Shown here one piece after another: positions 1-8,247 of a stretch of DNA of 55,124 nucleotides (the stretch's first letter is position 1; each line of letters starts with the position of its first letter). Origin of the DNA: Oscillospiraceae bacterium. Lineage in GTDB: Bacteria > Bacillota > Clostridia > Oscillospirales > CAG-382. The stretch is taken from NCBI GenBank assembly GCA_015063785.1, contig SVTM01000016.1, forward strand, positions 1 to 55,124, written 5' to 3'. Under the pieces are notes generated by a model. The model saw only the letters and a program-made list of their open reading frames with translations. It was not told where the DNA came from and made no database searches. The translations under genes and the position numbers were made by a program.

Positions 1-963
1 GTTTTCTGTTGTTGCATCAGAATTGATTACGATTTCATTTGCCATTCTGATTTTTACCTCCTCTATTATATCATCAGGCGTGGAAGCGCCTGCTGTTATT
101 CCTGCGGTGAAATTTCCGCAAAAATTGCTACTGAAAATTTTGCCGATCTCGTCGAATGGAACATCTTCCGCGGTCTCCGCGAAATATGTATGTTTGCACA
201 GCGACGAGCATATCTCGTAAAGCTTTTTTGAGTTGGAGCTTTTTGCGGCTCCCAACACGAGCATGACGTCGGAAGTGGATGCAAGCTTTCCCGCTTCGAT
301 CTGCCTGTTTTCAGTCACACTACATATTGTACCAAATATTTTCGGATTTGTATATAGTTTTTTTATGAATTTTTGGCAATTTTCAAACTTTTTTAGTTTA
401 AAAGTGGTCTGACTGACGAGAACAGGGCCGTTTTTTTCATTATTCGGGATATTTCGGCAGGCTTCTTCGAGCTCGTTTTCATCCGAACAGATAAAAACTT
501 CGCCCTTTGCATAGCTTTTTATGCCCTCGACCTCGGGGTGATTTTTGTCACCAATGATGATGGTGGGCACTTCGGGTGCCGAATTTTCCGAAACTATATT
601 GTGGATTTTCTTAACGAAAGGACATGTAGCATCGACAAAACGAAGCTTCCTCTCGAAAAGAAGGTCTGAGATTTCTTTTTTTAGTCCATGGGCGCGGATG
701 ACAAAAACCGCATCGGGATGCTCTTTTGCAACCGCTTCGATATCCGCCTCTTCGCAGATGCGAACGCCTTTTTTTTCGAGTCTTTTGAGATAGGTGGGAT
801 TGTGGATCAGCTCGCCTACCGTATAAATATGCTCGTTGCCTTCGGAAATGAGCTTTTCTACCACGTCCACTGCTCGCCGAACCCCAAAGCAAAAGCCCGA
901 GTTTTCGGCAAGGACAACTCTCGAATCACTTTTTCTTTTCAAAGTGTTCGCTGTAGCATTCAT
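1..963 (-). CDS. ispH: 4-hydroxy-3-methylbut-2-enyl diphosphate reductase (IspH/LytB), frame continuing into ribosomal protein S1; partial
   Basis: Last step of the MEP isoprenoid pathway, reducing HMBPP to IPP and DMAPP with a 4Fe-4S cluster. The minus-strand frame has no stop before the window edge. It shows the three cluster cysteines in ENSGFCFGV, DATCPFV and TICSV, the substrate-binding residues in VIRAHGL, NHPEVEG and VSQTTF, and the terminal GASTPDDIIEEV. The frame then runs on as KIRMANEIVINSD, the expected start of a ribosomal S1 domain; IspH-S1 fusions are known in Clostridia. A GAGGAGGT sequence sits about nine bases before that internal ATG, so S1 might also be made separately. 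The start is uncertain: ATG at 963 (or 966) overlaps plsC by about 38 bases, while an in-frame TTG at 942 overlaps by 17. The S1 part lies outside the window and is inferred. Confidence 0.93.
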   Translation of the reverse strand, partial: MNATANTLKRKSDSRVVLAENSGFCFGVRRAVDVVEKLISEGNEHIYTVGELIHNPTYLKRLEKKGVRICEEADIEAVAKEHPDAVFVIRAHGLKKEISDLLFERKLRFVDATCPFVKKIHNIVSENSAPEVPTIIIGDKNHPEVEGIKSYAKGEVFICSDENELEEACRNIPNNEKNGPVLVSQTTFKLKKFENCQKFIKKLYTNPKIFGTICSVTENRQIEAGKLASTSDVMLVLGAAKSSNSKKLYEICSSLCKHTYFAETAEDVPFDEIGKIFSSNFCGNFTAGITAGASTPDDIIEEVKIRMANEIVINSDATTEN

Positions 964-1561
964 CATAAAGATCACATATCCTGTCAAAAATTATTTTCGA
1001 TGCTCTTTCAAATTCCGTCTTGTCCCCCTCGACAAAGCCGAGCTCGTCAAATTTGATGGGAGCACCGATGACGACGTAGGTCTTTCCAAAAAACGACATC
1101 TTACGCTTTTTGTTGACGATGGCAACGGGGATTATATCGCATCCTCCGCGATAAGCACACATTCCGGTGCCGCCCTTTACGGTGGTGGTGCGGGGGCTGA
1201 CTCCGCGACAACGGGTGCCCTGGGGAAAAATACCTACGCATTCGCCGTTCTGAACAAGCTCGATGGTGGTCTTTATTGCCTTTATATCTCCGCCCTTACG
1301 GTTTACGGGGAAAGCGCCGAGTGCTTTGAAAAAAAAGCCGAGAATCGGGATCTTAAAAAGCTCTGCCTTTGCCATAAACCTGACCTGTCTTTTCTTAAGA
1401 CAAGCGCCGAGCATGGCAGGATCCCAAAGAGAAGAGTGGTTGGCGCAAACAAGATGACCGCCCTTTTCGGGTTCGTTTTCAAGTCCGAGCACCTTTACTC
1501 TGAATATTATTTTTATAATTACTGCCAAACAATGATGGCAGAAGGCATAAAACTTTGTCAT
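926..1561 (-). CDS. plsC: 1-acyl-sn-glycerol-3-phosphate acyltransferase (PlsC family)
   Basis: Acylates lysophosphatidic acid to phosphatidic acid at the inner membrane face. The 211-residue protein has a hydrophobic N-terminus, the acyltransferase motif NHSSLWDP (His42, Asp47) and the substrate motif FPQGTR (residues 112-117), a slight variant of the usual FPEGTR. It starts at the ATG that overlaps the stop of cmk by four bases (ATGA), which indicates translational coupling. The order cmk-plsC-ispH is common in Clostridia. Exact acyl-donor specificity cannot be read from the sequence. Confidence 0.9.
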   Translation of the reverse strand: MTKFYAFCHHCLAVIIKIIFRVKVLGLENEPEKGGHLVCANHSSLWDPAMLGACLKKRQVRFMAKAELFKIPILGFFFKALGAFPVNRKGGDIKAIKTTIELVQNGECVGIFPQGTRCRGVSPRTTTVKGGTGMCAYRGGCDIIPVAIVNKKRKMSFFGKTYVVIGAPIKFDELGFVEGDKTEFERASKIIFDRICDLYDECYSEHFEKKK

Positions 1562-2232
1562 GACAATTTTTCCTTTATTATCTCGAGAGCTTTTTCGACA
1601 GTCTGCGGAATATCAAGACCGGTGTTGTCAAAAACAACGGCGTCATCAGCAGGAACGCAGGGAGCTACGTCTCTGGTACTGTCGTTTTTATCGCGAAGGC
1701 ACATATCGGCATATACTTCTTCAAAAGTAACGTTTTTGCCTTTGGCGTTGAGTTCGAGCATTCTTCTGCGCGCACGCTCTTCGGGATGCGCCTGCATAAA
1801 AATCTTTACCTGAGCATCGGGCAGGATCACCGTGCCGATATCTCTGCCGTCCATGATAACGTTGCTTTTCTTTGCAAAGCTTCTTTGCATTTCAAGAAGA
1901 AAAGCACGCACCTTGGGCAGCGCAGAAACAGCAGAGGCGTACATGGAAGCCTCGGGGGTGCGGATAAGCTCGGACACATCCTCGTCCGAAAGGAATATCT
2001 TCTGAACGCCATCTTCCCACTTGAGAGAAATATCAATATTCGAGAAGCGCGCCGAAAGCGCATCTTCGTCGTGGGGATCGATGGAATTTCTCTTTGCAAA
2101 AAGGCCTACGGTGCGATAGATGGCACCGGTATCAACGTATACATAGCCAAGCTCCTTTGCAAGCCCCTTGGCAAGGGTGCTTTTTCCCGAACCGGATGGG
2201 CCGTCGATGGCGATCTTTATCGTTTCAGACAT
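1558..2232 (-). CDS. cmk: Cytidylate kinase
   Basis: Phosphorylates CMP and dCMP to the diphosphates using ATP. The 224-residue protein opens with the P-loop GPSGSGKST (residues 11-19), followed by YVYVDTGAIYR, the nucleoside-binding segment of Cmk, and has MDGRDIGTVILPDA, the RDIG motif typical of the family. Length is as expected. The ATG at 2232 follows a GGAAGG ribosome site and overlaps the end of the upstream flavoprotein gene by eight bases; its own end overlaps plsC. The four genes downstream of the RpiR gene thus form one tightly packed operon. Confidence 0.96.
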   Translation of the reverse strand: MSETIKIAIDGPSGSGKSTLAKGLAKELGYVYVDTGAIYRTVGLFAKRNSIDPHDEDALSARFSNIDISLKWEDGVQKIFLSDEDVSELIRTPEASMYASAVSALPKVRAFLLEMQRSFAKKSNVIMDGRDIGTVILPDAQVKIFMQAHPEERARRRMLELNAKGKNVTFEEVYADMCLRDKNDSTRDVAPCVPADDAVVFDNTGLDIPQTVEKALEIIKEKLS

Positions 2233-3550
2233 TTGTGTAACCTTCCTCGTTTACTTTTTTGGCGGCGTCGATTGCCGCAAGGTATGCAGTTGAAAAGGCG
2301 ATCTGCAGATTGAATCCGCCGGTGTAGCCGTCCACATCAAGCACCTCGCCGACAAAATACAGTCCGCTTGCTTTTTTTGATTCCATGGTCGATGGGTTTA
2401 TTTCGCTCGTCTTGACGCCGCCACGGGTGATTATCGCCTCGGCAATAGGGCGGAAACCCGAGATATCCACAGTAAAATTCTTTAAAAGCGCGATTATATC
2501 GGCTCTCTGCTTTTTGGTGATAGAATTGACCTTTGTGTCGGGCGATATTCCCGATCTTTCGGCAAAAACGGGTATCAGCTTTGAGGGAAGCAGGAGGCCG
2601 AGAACGTTTTTGTAATCCTTGTTTTGATTTTTTGAAAAATCAGAAAGAAGTCTGTCGTCAAGTGTTTTTTCGTCAAGGGCAGGCTTGAGGTCGATATGTA
2701 CACTGTATTCGCAGGGATCATTTTCGATATGTGCCGATGCTGAAAGCACAAGCGGACCGCTGAGACCGAAATGGGTGAACAACATCTCGCCAAGCTCGCT
2801 GAAAACGGTTTTTCCGTTCGCCTTCTTTTTCAGCGACAGGGTGACGTTGCGAAGCGAAAGCCCCTGTAGCCTTTTGCAGAAACTACCCTGTGATACCAGA
2901 GGAACAAGGCTGGGAGAAAGCTCGGTGACGGTGTGACCTGCGGTTTTTGCAAACTCATATCCGTCGCCGTCAGAGCCTGTGACGGGATAAGAAAGACCTC
3001 CCGTTGCTATTATGACGTAATCTGCTATGTATTCGTTCCCATCCGCATCGAAAATTTTTGATATTTTTTCGTTTTCGACGACGATGTTTTCTATTTTTTT
3101 ATTGATGATGCGGCAATTGCTGCCCTTAAGTGTATCTTTGAGGCAGCGCAGTATGTCAAGAGCCTTGTCAGACACGGGAAAAACTCTGCCGCCGCGCTCG
3201 GTCTTAAGCGGTATTCCGCGCGACTCAAAAAACTCCATAACCCTTTCGGGCGGAAACGCCTTAAAGGATGCAAACATAAACTTGCCGTTGCGCGGAATAT
3301 TTTTCATAAAATCCTCGCGATTGCAGTTGTTGGTGAGGTTGCATCTGCCCTTGCCGGTTATGAGAAGCTTTTTTCCGAGATATGCATTGTCAAAAAACTG
3401 TTCGGAAGCAATCTTTTTTTCAGAGGCGTTCTTTTCAAAAAGAACTACCTTTGCACCGTTTTCTGCAGCAACGCATGCTGCCATAAGGCCTGCGGCTCCT
3501 CCTCCGACGATGCACACCGAATCTCTTACGTCAATCGGTTGTTTTTTCAT
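2225..3550 (-). CDS. NAD(P)/FAD-dependent oxidoreductase, BaiN/YhiN (HI0933) family
   Basis: Flavoprotein of about 441 residues. Visible are the N-terminal dinucleotide-binding motif VGGGAAGLMAA, the family segment KLLITGKGRCNLTNN, a mid-protein VIIATGGLSYP, and the C-terminal GEVLDVDGYTGGFNLQIAFSTAY, which is the hallmark of the HI0933/YhiN group. Some members are annotated as aminoacetone oxidases and one (BaiN) acts on bile-acid intermediates; the natural substrate here is unknown. The ATG at 3550 is chosen over a TTG at 3580 because the protein core starts just after it; both overlap the end of the RpiR gene. Its place before cmk-plsC-ispH is a conserved clostridial arrangement. Confidence 0.85.
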   Translation of the reverse strand: MKKQPIDVRDSVCIVGGGAAGLMAACVAAENGAKVVLFEKNASEKKIASEQFFDNAYLGKKLLITGKGRCNLTNNCNREDFMKNIPRNGKFMFASFKAFPPERVMEFFESRGIPLKTERGGRVFPVSDKALDILRCLKDTLKGSNCRIINKKIENIVVENEKISKIFDADGNEYIADYVIIATGGLSYPVTGSDGDGYEFAKTAGHTVTELSPSLVPLVSQGSFCKRLQGLSLRNVTLSLKKKANGKTVFSELGEMLFTHFGLSGPLVLSASAHIENDPCEYSVHIDLKPALDEKTLDDRLLSDFSKNQNKDYKNVLGLLLPSKLIPVFAERSGISPDTKVNSITKKQRADIIALLKNFTVDISGFRPIAEAIITRGGVKTSEINPSTMESKKASGLYFVGEVLDVDGYTGGFNLQIAFSTAYLAAIDAAKKVNEEGYTNV

Positions 3551-4394
3551 ATACTTCGTATTCGTCCCATATTTTTTCAAGCTCGTGAAGATGATCCGAA
3601 AGTTCGTCTTTCTTGTTCATCGACACTGCAACGATAAGTGCGTTGATTATACTAAGCGGTGCCACCAGCGAATCGACAAACGACGCCATGTCACTCTTTG
3701 CAATAAGGGTACAATCTGCCTTTGTGGCGATGGGCGAGGATTTGCTGTCGGTAAGTGCCAAAATGTTTGCCTCGCGCTTTTTTGCAAACTCGATGGCGGT
3801 TTTTGTTCTTTTGGAATATCGCGGAAAGCTTATTCCCACAAGAACATCGCCCTTCGAAATGTGCATCAATCTTTCGAACATTTCGCCCGTGCTTGCAACG
3901 TCAAGATGGGTGACGTCGCCGAGGATGATGTTGAGATAGTAGGCAAAAAACGACGAGAGCATGGAGGCGGAACGGATGCCGATGATATAGACGTTTTTGG
4001 CGTCGGTTATCATTTTCACGGCTCTGTCAAAATCCTCCTTGCTGACCTCCTCAAGGGTAAGGCGGATCTTGTCGGCGTCGCTGTTCATGATCTTTGACAT
4101 AACGTCGCCGCCCGACATAAGGCTGTCTGCCGCAGCTACACGCTGAACAGAGGTCATGCTGGTGCGGATGAGATCCTTAAGAGATTTTTGCATTTCGGGA
4201 TATCCCTTGAAGCCGAGCTCTATGGCAAAGCGTACAACGGTGGACTCCGAAACACCGGTGACAGTGCCAAGCTTTGTGGCGGTGAGATACGCCGCCGAAT
4301 CGGGGTGATCGATTATATACGCCGCGATCATCTTGTGGCTTTTGGACATTTCCGGCATATGCTCGCGGATAACTTTTATAAGGTCTGTCTTCAC
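3531..4394 (-). CDS. MurR/RpiR family transcriptional regulator
   Basis: DNA-binding regulator of 287 residues. Residues 1-80 form the RpiR-type helix-turn-helix (SKSHKMIAAYIIDHP and TGVSESTVVRFAIELGF). Residues of about 120-260 form a SIS sugar-phosphate-binding domain (YIIGIRSASMLSSFFAYYL, then VLVGISFPRYSKRTKTAIEF). Such proteins usually sense phosphosugars. Here the neighbours are lipid, isoprenoid and nucleotide genes, so the target is not obvious. The start is GTG, placed after a GAAGAGG ribosome site. It is first in the minus-strand operon and divergent from dut, so it could control either side. Confidence 0.88.
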   Translation of the reverse strand: MKTDLIKVIREHMPEMSKSHKMIAAYIIDHPDSAAYLTATKLGTVTGVSESTVVRFAIELGFKGYPEMQKSLKDLIRTSMTSVQRVAAADSLMSGGDVMSKIMNSDADKIRLTLEEVSKEDFDRAVKMITDAKNVYIIGIRSASMLSSFFAYYLNIILGDVTHLDVASTGEMFERLMHISKGDVLVGISFPRYSKRTKTAIEFAKKREANILALTDSKSSPIATKADCTLIAKSDMASFVDSLVAPLSIINALIVAVSMNKKDELSDHLHELEKIWDEYEVYEKTTD

Positions 4395-4433
4395 AGTCGT
4401 TCACCTCTTCCTTCGCTTTTTGTGCCATTTTAT

Positions 4434-4462
4434 ATTATTGCATTTTTTCGTCGAAAAGTCAA
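4434..4462 (-). promoter_or_regulatory. Promoter of the rpiR-cmk-plsC-ispH operon
   Basis: On the minus strand, TTGACT (4457-4462) is followed after 17 bases by AATAAT (4434-4439), about 40 bases before the GTG start. It lies in the 169-base gap shared with the divergent dut promoter. The call rests on sequence match only. Confidence 0.55.
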
Positions 4463-4501
4463 GGGCAAGAAGCAAGAAATTGTAAATATAAATAATTTTG
4501 C

Positions 4502-4529
4502 TTGATTTATGAGCAAAAATCTTTATAAT
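4502..4529 (+). promoter_or_regulatory. Promoter of dut
   Basis: TTGATT (4502-4507) is separated by 16 bases from TATAAT (4524-4529). A GGGAG ribosome site at 4550-4554 precedes the ATG at 4564 by nine bases. A second TATAAT at 4530-4535 is too far from the -35 hexamer. Confidence 0.55.
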
Positions 4530-4563
4530 TATAATAACAAAACAATGTCGGGAGATAATAAAC

Positions 4564-5001
4564 ATGCTGAACATAAACGTAAAAAAGCTGAACGAAAAGG
4601 CAAAAATTCCCACTCGCGGTTCACAATATGCCGCAGGCTACGATCTATACGCCTGCATTGACGGCAACGTGACCATTGCCCCCCACGCCACCGTAAAGAT
4701 CGGCACAGGTCTTGCCATTGCCGTTCCAAACGGATATTTCGGTGCAATCTTTGCCCGCTCCGGACTTGCAGCAAAAAGCGGTTTGCGCCCCGCAAACTGT
4801 GTTGGTGTTGCAGATTCCGACTATCGCGGCGAATACATTGTGGCTCTGCACAATGATTCGGACGAGGAACGCACCGTTTGTTGCGGCGACAGAATCGCTC
4901 AGCTTGTAATTATGCCCTTTCTTGCGGTGGATTTTCTTGAAAACGCAGAGCTTGACGAAACCGACCGCGGAAACGGAGGATTTGGCAGCACGGGAAAATG
5001 A
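4564..5001 (+). CDS. dut: dUTP diphosphatase
   Basis: Hydrolyses dUTP to dUMP, keeping uracil out of DNA and supplying thymidylate synthesis. The 145-residue protein has all five trimeric dUTPase motifs in order: AGYDLYA, RSGLAAKSGL, a substrate-binding GVADSDYRGEY with the catalytic Asp, GDRIAQLVI, and the C-terminal P-loop-like RGNGGFGSTGK. Length is typical. It is transcribed away from the RpiR gene and is followed after 95 bases by the nucleotidyltransferase gene on the same strand. Confidence 0.96.
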   Translation: MLNINVKKLNEKAKIPTRGSQYAAGYDLYACIDGNVTIAPHATVKIGTGLAIAVPNGYFGAIFARSGLAAKSGLRPANCVGVADSDYRGEYIVALHNDSDEERTVCCGDRIAQLVIMPFLAVDFLENAELDETDRGNGGFGSTGK

Positions 5002-5096
5002 TGCTTCTTCTTACATAACGATAGCCGAATAGTTTCTTTTTTTCTGCATAGACTTATTGTGTGACAAAATCTATCTGAGAAAAAGGAACACTAAAA

Positions 5097-7451
5097 ATGA
5101 AAAAAGCCATTATTCTTGCCGGAGGCCGAGGCACACGTCTTGCCCCCATAACCGACGGCATACCAAAACCGCTGGTGCCTTTTTTGGGCAAAAGTCTTCT
5201 TGAACGGATAATTGAAAAGCTTGCACGCTGCGGTATTGATAAAATAATGATAACCACGGGCTACCGCTCGGATATGATCCGAAACAAGATCGGTCATAAT
5301 CTTTTTGGGGCCTCGATCGAATATCTTGAAGAAAAAACACCGCTGGGCACCGCCGGCGGTCTTGTTTTTTCACGGGAAATACTGGGACTTTCGGAAAACG
5401 AAGAGTTTCTTGTGATATCGGGTGATTGCGTTTGCGATTTTGACCTTCTAAAAGCCCACGAAGCGCATCGCAGCCACGGTGCAGATGCCACCGTTATTAC
5501 CAGCGAATGCGACGATCCCCTTGAATACGGAGTGGTGCTGTCAAAAAGCGGAGGCCTTATCACAGCTTTCAACGAAAAGCCCTGCTGGTCGCAGGTGGGA
5601 TCCTGTCGGGTGAACACGGGAGTTTATATTCTGTCATCAAAAGTAATTGATCTTGTCCCCAAAAACGTGCCGTTTGATTTTTCAAAGGATCTGTTTCCGC
5701 TGATGCTCGATATGGGCATGAAGCTTTACGAGCACAACGATCGCGGATACTGGTGCGACGTGGGAAATATAGAAAGCTATTACAAATGCTGCATTGATGC
5801 TCTGAAAGGAAAAATATACGACTTTCCCATCGAGCAGAAAAGCTTTTCTGACACAAGCGGAATAAAAATTACTCCCCCATGCTATATTCCCCATGACGTT
5901 ACCATTGAAAAAGGAGCCGAGATCGGACCCAACGTCATACTTTCATCCCGATGCTCTGTAGGAAAAAACTGTGAAATAGTCGGAAGTATTCTTCATTCGG
6001 GAGTAAGAGTCTGCGAAAACAGCCGCGTGGAGGGTGCCGTGATCTGCGAAAACGCTGTGATCGGCAAACGCTCGAGCATCTGCGGCGGAAGCGTTATTGC
6101 AAAGGGAATAACGCTTTCCGAATGCTCGTATATCCCATCCAATTCCAAAGTTACAAAAAGCACGGAAAAAGAGGAGAACGCCGATTTCTTTTCGAAAAAA
6201 GACGGATATTTCGATTTCGAGCAGGGTTTGCTTCTCGGGCAGACCGATCAGTTTGAAACAAAAGAACACGAATGTGTGCTGCTCGGAAAGGCGCTTTCCG
6301 ACACTGTGGGAAAGGGCACGAGAACCGGAATCATGCACGACGGTACAGAAGGTGCGCAGGCTTTTTCGTCAGCTCTTGCCGCAGGGCTTGAGCGCGGAGA
6401 GTCCGAAATATACGATTTTGGCGAGGGGTTCGAAAACCTTGCAAAATTCCAAAGCGTGTTTTTTGGCGCTGACTGTTTTGTTTTTACGTTTAAGGACGAC
6501 GGTTCGGAAAGAGTGTTTGCACGACTATTAAACAGAAACGGACTTGCCCCCTCGCATGATTTTGAAAGAAGATTTTCCGCAGCCATGCAAAACGCAAGAA
6601 GCGACGAAAGCGAACGGATGCCAAAAAGGCGTACTGTTATGGCGGATTCCAAAAACTATTACTACTGTGAAATACTCGACAACCTGAAAGCCTATGCTCC
6701 GGAAAACACATTTTCGGAAAGAAAGCTCGGTTTTTGCGACGAAAGCCTTGTTGAAACCGAGCTTTTGAAAAAAGCTTTTTGTTCTCTCGGCGGAATATGC
6801 GTTTCAAAAAAGGAAGCGGTCGAGTCAAGCGTTCCCATCGTGTGTTATGACCACGAGAACGGGGTTTCGATAAACCAGGGCAACTATTCTCTTGACAGAT
6901 ATCACGTCACCGCCGCCATTTTTGCGGCAGAAAAGAAGCTGGGCACAAAAGACTATGCCCTGCCCTATCTTTCGCCCGGCATATACTCTTCGGTCATCGG
7001 TCACGGTGCAAGGGTGGTGTACTATCCCAACCATTCGGTAAAAAGATTTGCCCTGCCGCAGCAGCTTATGCAGTCAAACAGATATTTGCAGGATGACATT
7101 ATGCTTGCGGCAAGATTCATTTCACTTCTTGCAAAGACGGGTAAGAACATTTCCGAGTTTTATTTTGAACAGCCCCTTTTCGGCTACAGAGAAAAGACCG
7201 TTTATCTCCCCGACGGAGTGACAAAAACTCTTGTGATAAAAAATCTTTCAAAAAACGCGGACTCTGTGATCGGGTGCGACAAATGCGAGGGAATACGGCT
7301 TTCATATCCCGACGGAAAGGTAACGGTGGTGCCCGGAAAAGCACAACTTTTCAAGATCTATTCCGAATCGCGCAACGCCGAGATGGCAAAGGAATTGTGT
7401 GACGTTGCGCAAAAGGATATATTGAAAGCGGCAGAGAAAAACGAAAACTAA
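5097..7451 (+). CDS. Sugar-1-phosphate nucleotidyltransferase fused to a degenerate phosphohexomutase-like domain
   Basis: The 784-residue protein has three parts. Residues 1 to about 235 are a nucleotidyltransferase with AGGRGTRLAPITDGIPKPL and VISGDCVCDF, the same fold as mannose-1-phosphate guanylyltransferase and RmlA. Residues of about 245-350 are a left-handed beta-helix of hexapeptide repeats (VTIEKGAEIGPNVILSS). Residues of about 355-784 follow the length and order of an alpha-D-phosphohexomutase. The second half lacks the phosphoserine loop (TASHNP-like), showing FVFTFKDDGSERVF there, and lacks the DGDxDR metal loop, showing CYDHENGVSI. It should therefore not be a working mutase and may be regulatory or structural. 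The real sugar is unknown; GDP-mannose or a glucose nucleotide are guesses. An intrinsic terminator follows. Confidence 0.82.
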   Translation: MKKAIILAGGRGTRLAPITDGIPKPLVPFLGKSLLERIIEKLARCGIDKIMITTGYRSDMIRNKIGHNLFGASIEYLEEKTPLGTAGGLVFSREILGLSENEEFLVISGDCVCDFDLLKAHEAHRSHGADATVITSECDDPLEYGVVLSKSGGLITAFNEKPCWSQVGSCRVNTGVYILSSKVIDLVPKNVPFDFSKDLFPLMLDMGMKLYEHNDRGYWCDVGNIESYYKCCIDALKGKIYDFPIEQKSFSDTSGIKITPPCYIPHDVTIEKGAEIGPNVILSSRCSVGKNCEIVGSILHSGVRVCENSRVEGAVICENAVIGKRSSICGGSVIAKGITLSECSYIPSNSKVTKSTEKEENADFFSKKDGYFDFEQGLLLGQTDQFETKEHECVLLGKALSDTVGKGTRTGIMHDGTEGAQAFSSALAAGLERGESEIYDFGEGFENLAKFQSVFFGADCFVFTFKDDGSERVFARLLNRNGLAPSHDFERRFSAAMQNARSDESERMPKRRTVMADSKNYYYCEILDNLKAYAPENTFSERKLGFCDESLVETELLKKAFCSLGGICVSKKEAVESSVPIVCYDHENGVSINQGNYSLDRYHVTAAIFAAEKKLGTKDYALPYLSPGIYSSVIGHGARVVYYPNHSVKRFALPQQLMQSNRYLQDDIMLAARFISLLAKTGKNISEFYFEQPLFGYREKTVYLPDGVTKTLVIKNLSKNADSVIGCDKCEGIRLSYPDGKVTVVPGKAQLFKIYSESRNAEMAKELCDVAQKDILKAAEKNEN

Positions 7452-7477
7452 AAAAGGGAGCATGATTGCTCCCTTTT
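7452..7477. terminator. Bidirectional intrinsic terminator
   Basis: Perfect 11-bp stem AAAAGGGAGCA/TGCTCCCTTTT with a TGAT loop, flanked by A and T runs. It sits between two convergent genes and can serve both strands. Confidence 0.85.
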
Positions 7478-7484
7478 CATATAT

Positions 7485-8186
7485 TTAACTTGCCGGTTTT
7501 CTTTTTGCAAAAATCCCGGGTCTAAAAACAATTACGTATGCCACAGCACTGATGACAAGAGCCACCACTGCGTCAATGACAGAATGCTGCTTTAAAAACA
7601 GAGTGGAAAGAATGATGAGAACGTTCATAACGTGTGCCGTAATCTTGATGCCTGAGCCAAGTTTTTTTGTACCTGCAAAGGCGATGGTCGACGATATCGA
7701 GCCAAAAACGTGCACCGACGGGCAGACGTTGGTGTTTGTGTCGTAGGCGTAAAAATCTCTCATAAAATCCACGAGAAAATTGTCACGCGCAAAGCTTTCG
7801 GGGCGCAGACACTGCATGGTGGGATAGGTGTAATAGCTGATGAGAGCACAGGTGTAGGTTATCATTATGAAATACGACATTTTTTTGAACATATCCACGT
7901 CATAGAACAGGGTGTATGCGATCGAAAGGACTATGTACAAAAACCAAAAGACGTATGGGATGACAAAAAGCTCGTTGAAGGGTATCATGTCGTCGATGGG
8001 CAGATACATTTCGTGAAGTTCGATGCCGAGCTTGTCATAAAACTTGCTGTAATGAGTTTCGACAAACCAGAAAAGTGCGCCGTATATCGGCCAATATATC
8101 AGTAAAAGCAGATGCCTATACGTTTCGCTGAAAAGATTTGTCGGGCGCAACTTCAGATAGTTGACCTCGGGTTTGATTGGTTTCAT
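7485..8186 (-). CDS. PAP2-superfamily membrane phosphatase
   Basis: Integral membrane protein of 233 residues with about six hydrophobic segments. It carries the catalytic PSVH motif (156-159) and the later STLFLKQH...D motif (residues 194-205) of the type 2 phosphatidic acid phosphatase family, whose His residues form and resolve a phosphoenzyme. Such enzymes act on lipid phosphates such as phosphatidate or undecaprenyl pyrophosphate, or as head-group transferases; which one is not decided here. It lies just downstream of a CrtO-like acyltransferase gene, with a hexamer repeat in between, and starts at an ATG behind a GGAG site. Confidence 0.83.
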   Translation of the reverse strand: MKPIKPEVNYLKLRPTNLFSETYRHLLLLIYWPIYGALFWFVETHYSKFYDKLGIELHEMYLPIDDMIPFNELFVIPYVFWFLYIVLSIAYTLFYDVDMFKKMSYFIMITYTCALISYYTYPTMQCLRPESFARDNFLVDFMRDFYAYDTNTNVCPSVHVFGSISSTIAFAGTKKLGSGIKITAHVMNVLIILSTLFLKQHSVIDAVVALVISAVAYVIVFRPGIFAKRKPAS

Positions 8187-8201
8187 TCAGTTCTCCGTTA
8201 A

Positions 8202-8243
8202 GTTTATGTTTATGTTCATGTTCATGTTCATGTTCATGTTCAC
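8202..8243. repeat. Hexanucleotide tandem repeat, seven units
   Basis: Two GTTTAT units, four GTTCAT units and one GTTCAC unit in direct succession. They fill most of the gap between the CrtO-like gene stop and the PAP2 gene start. On the minus strand they read as AAC-ATG type triplets just upstream of the PAP2 ribosome site. Confidence 0.95.
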
Positions 8244-8247
8244 GTGA

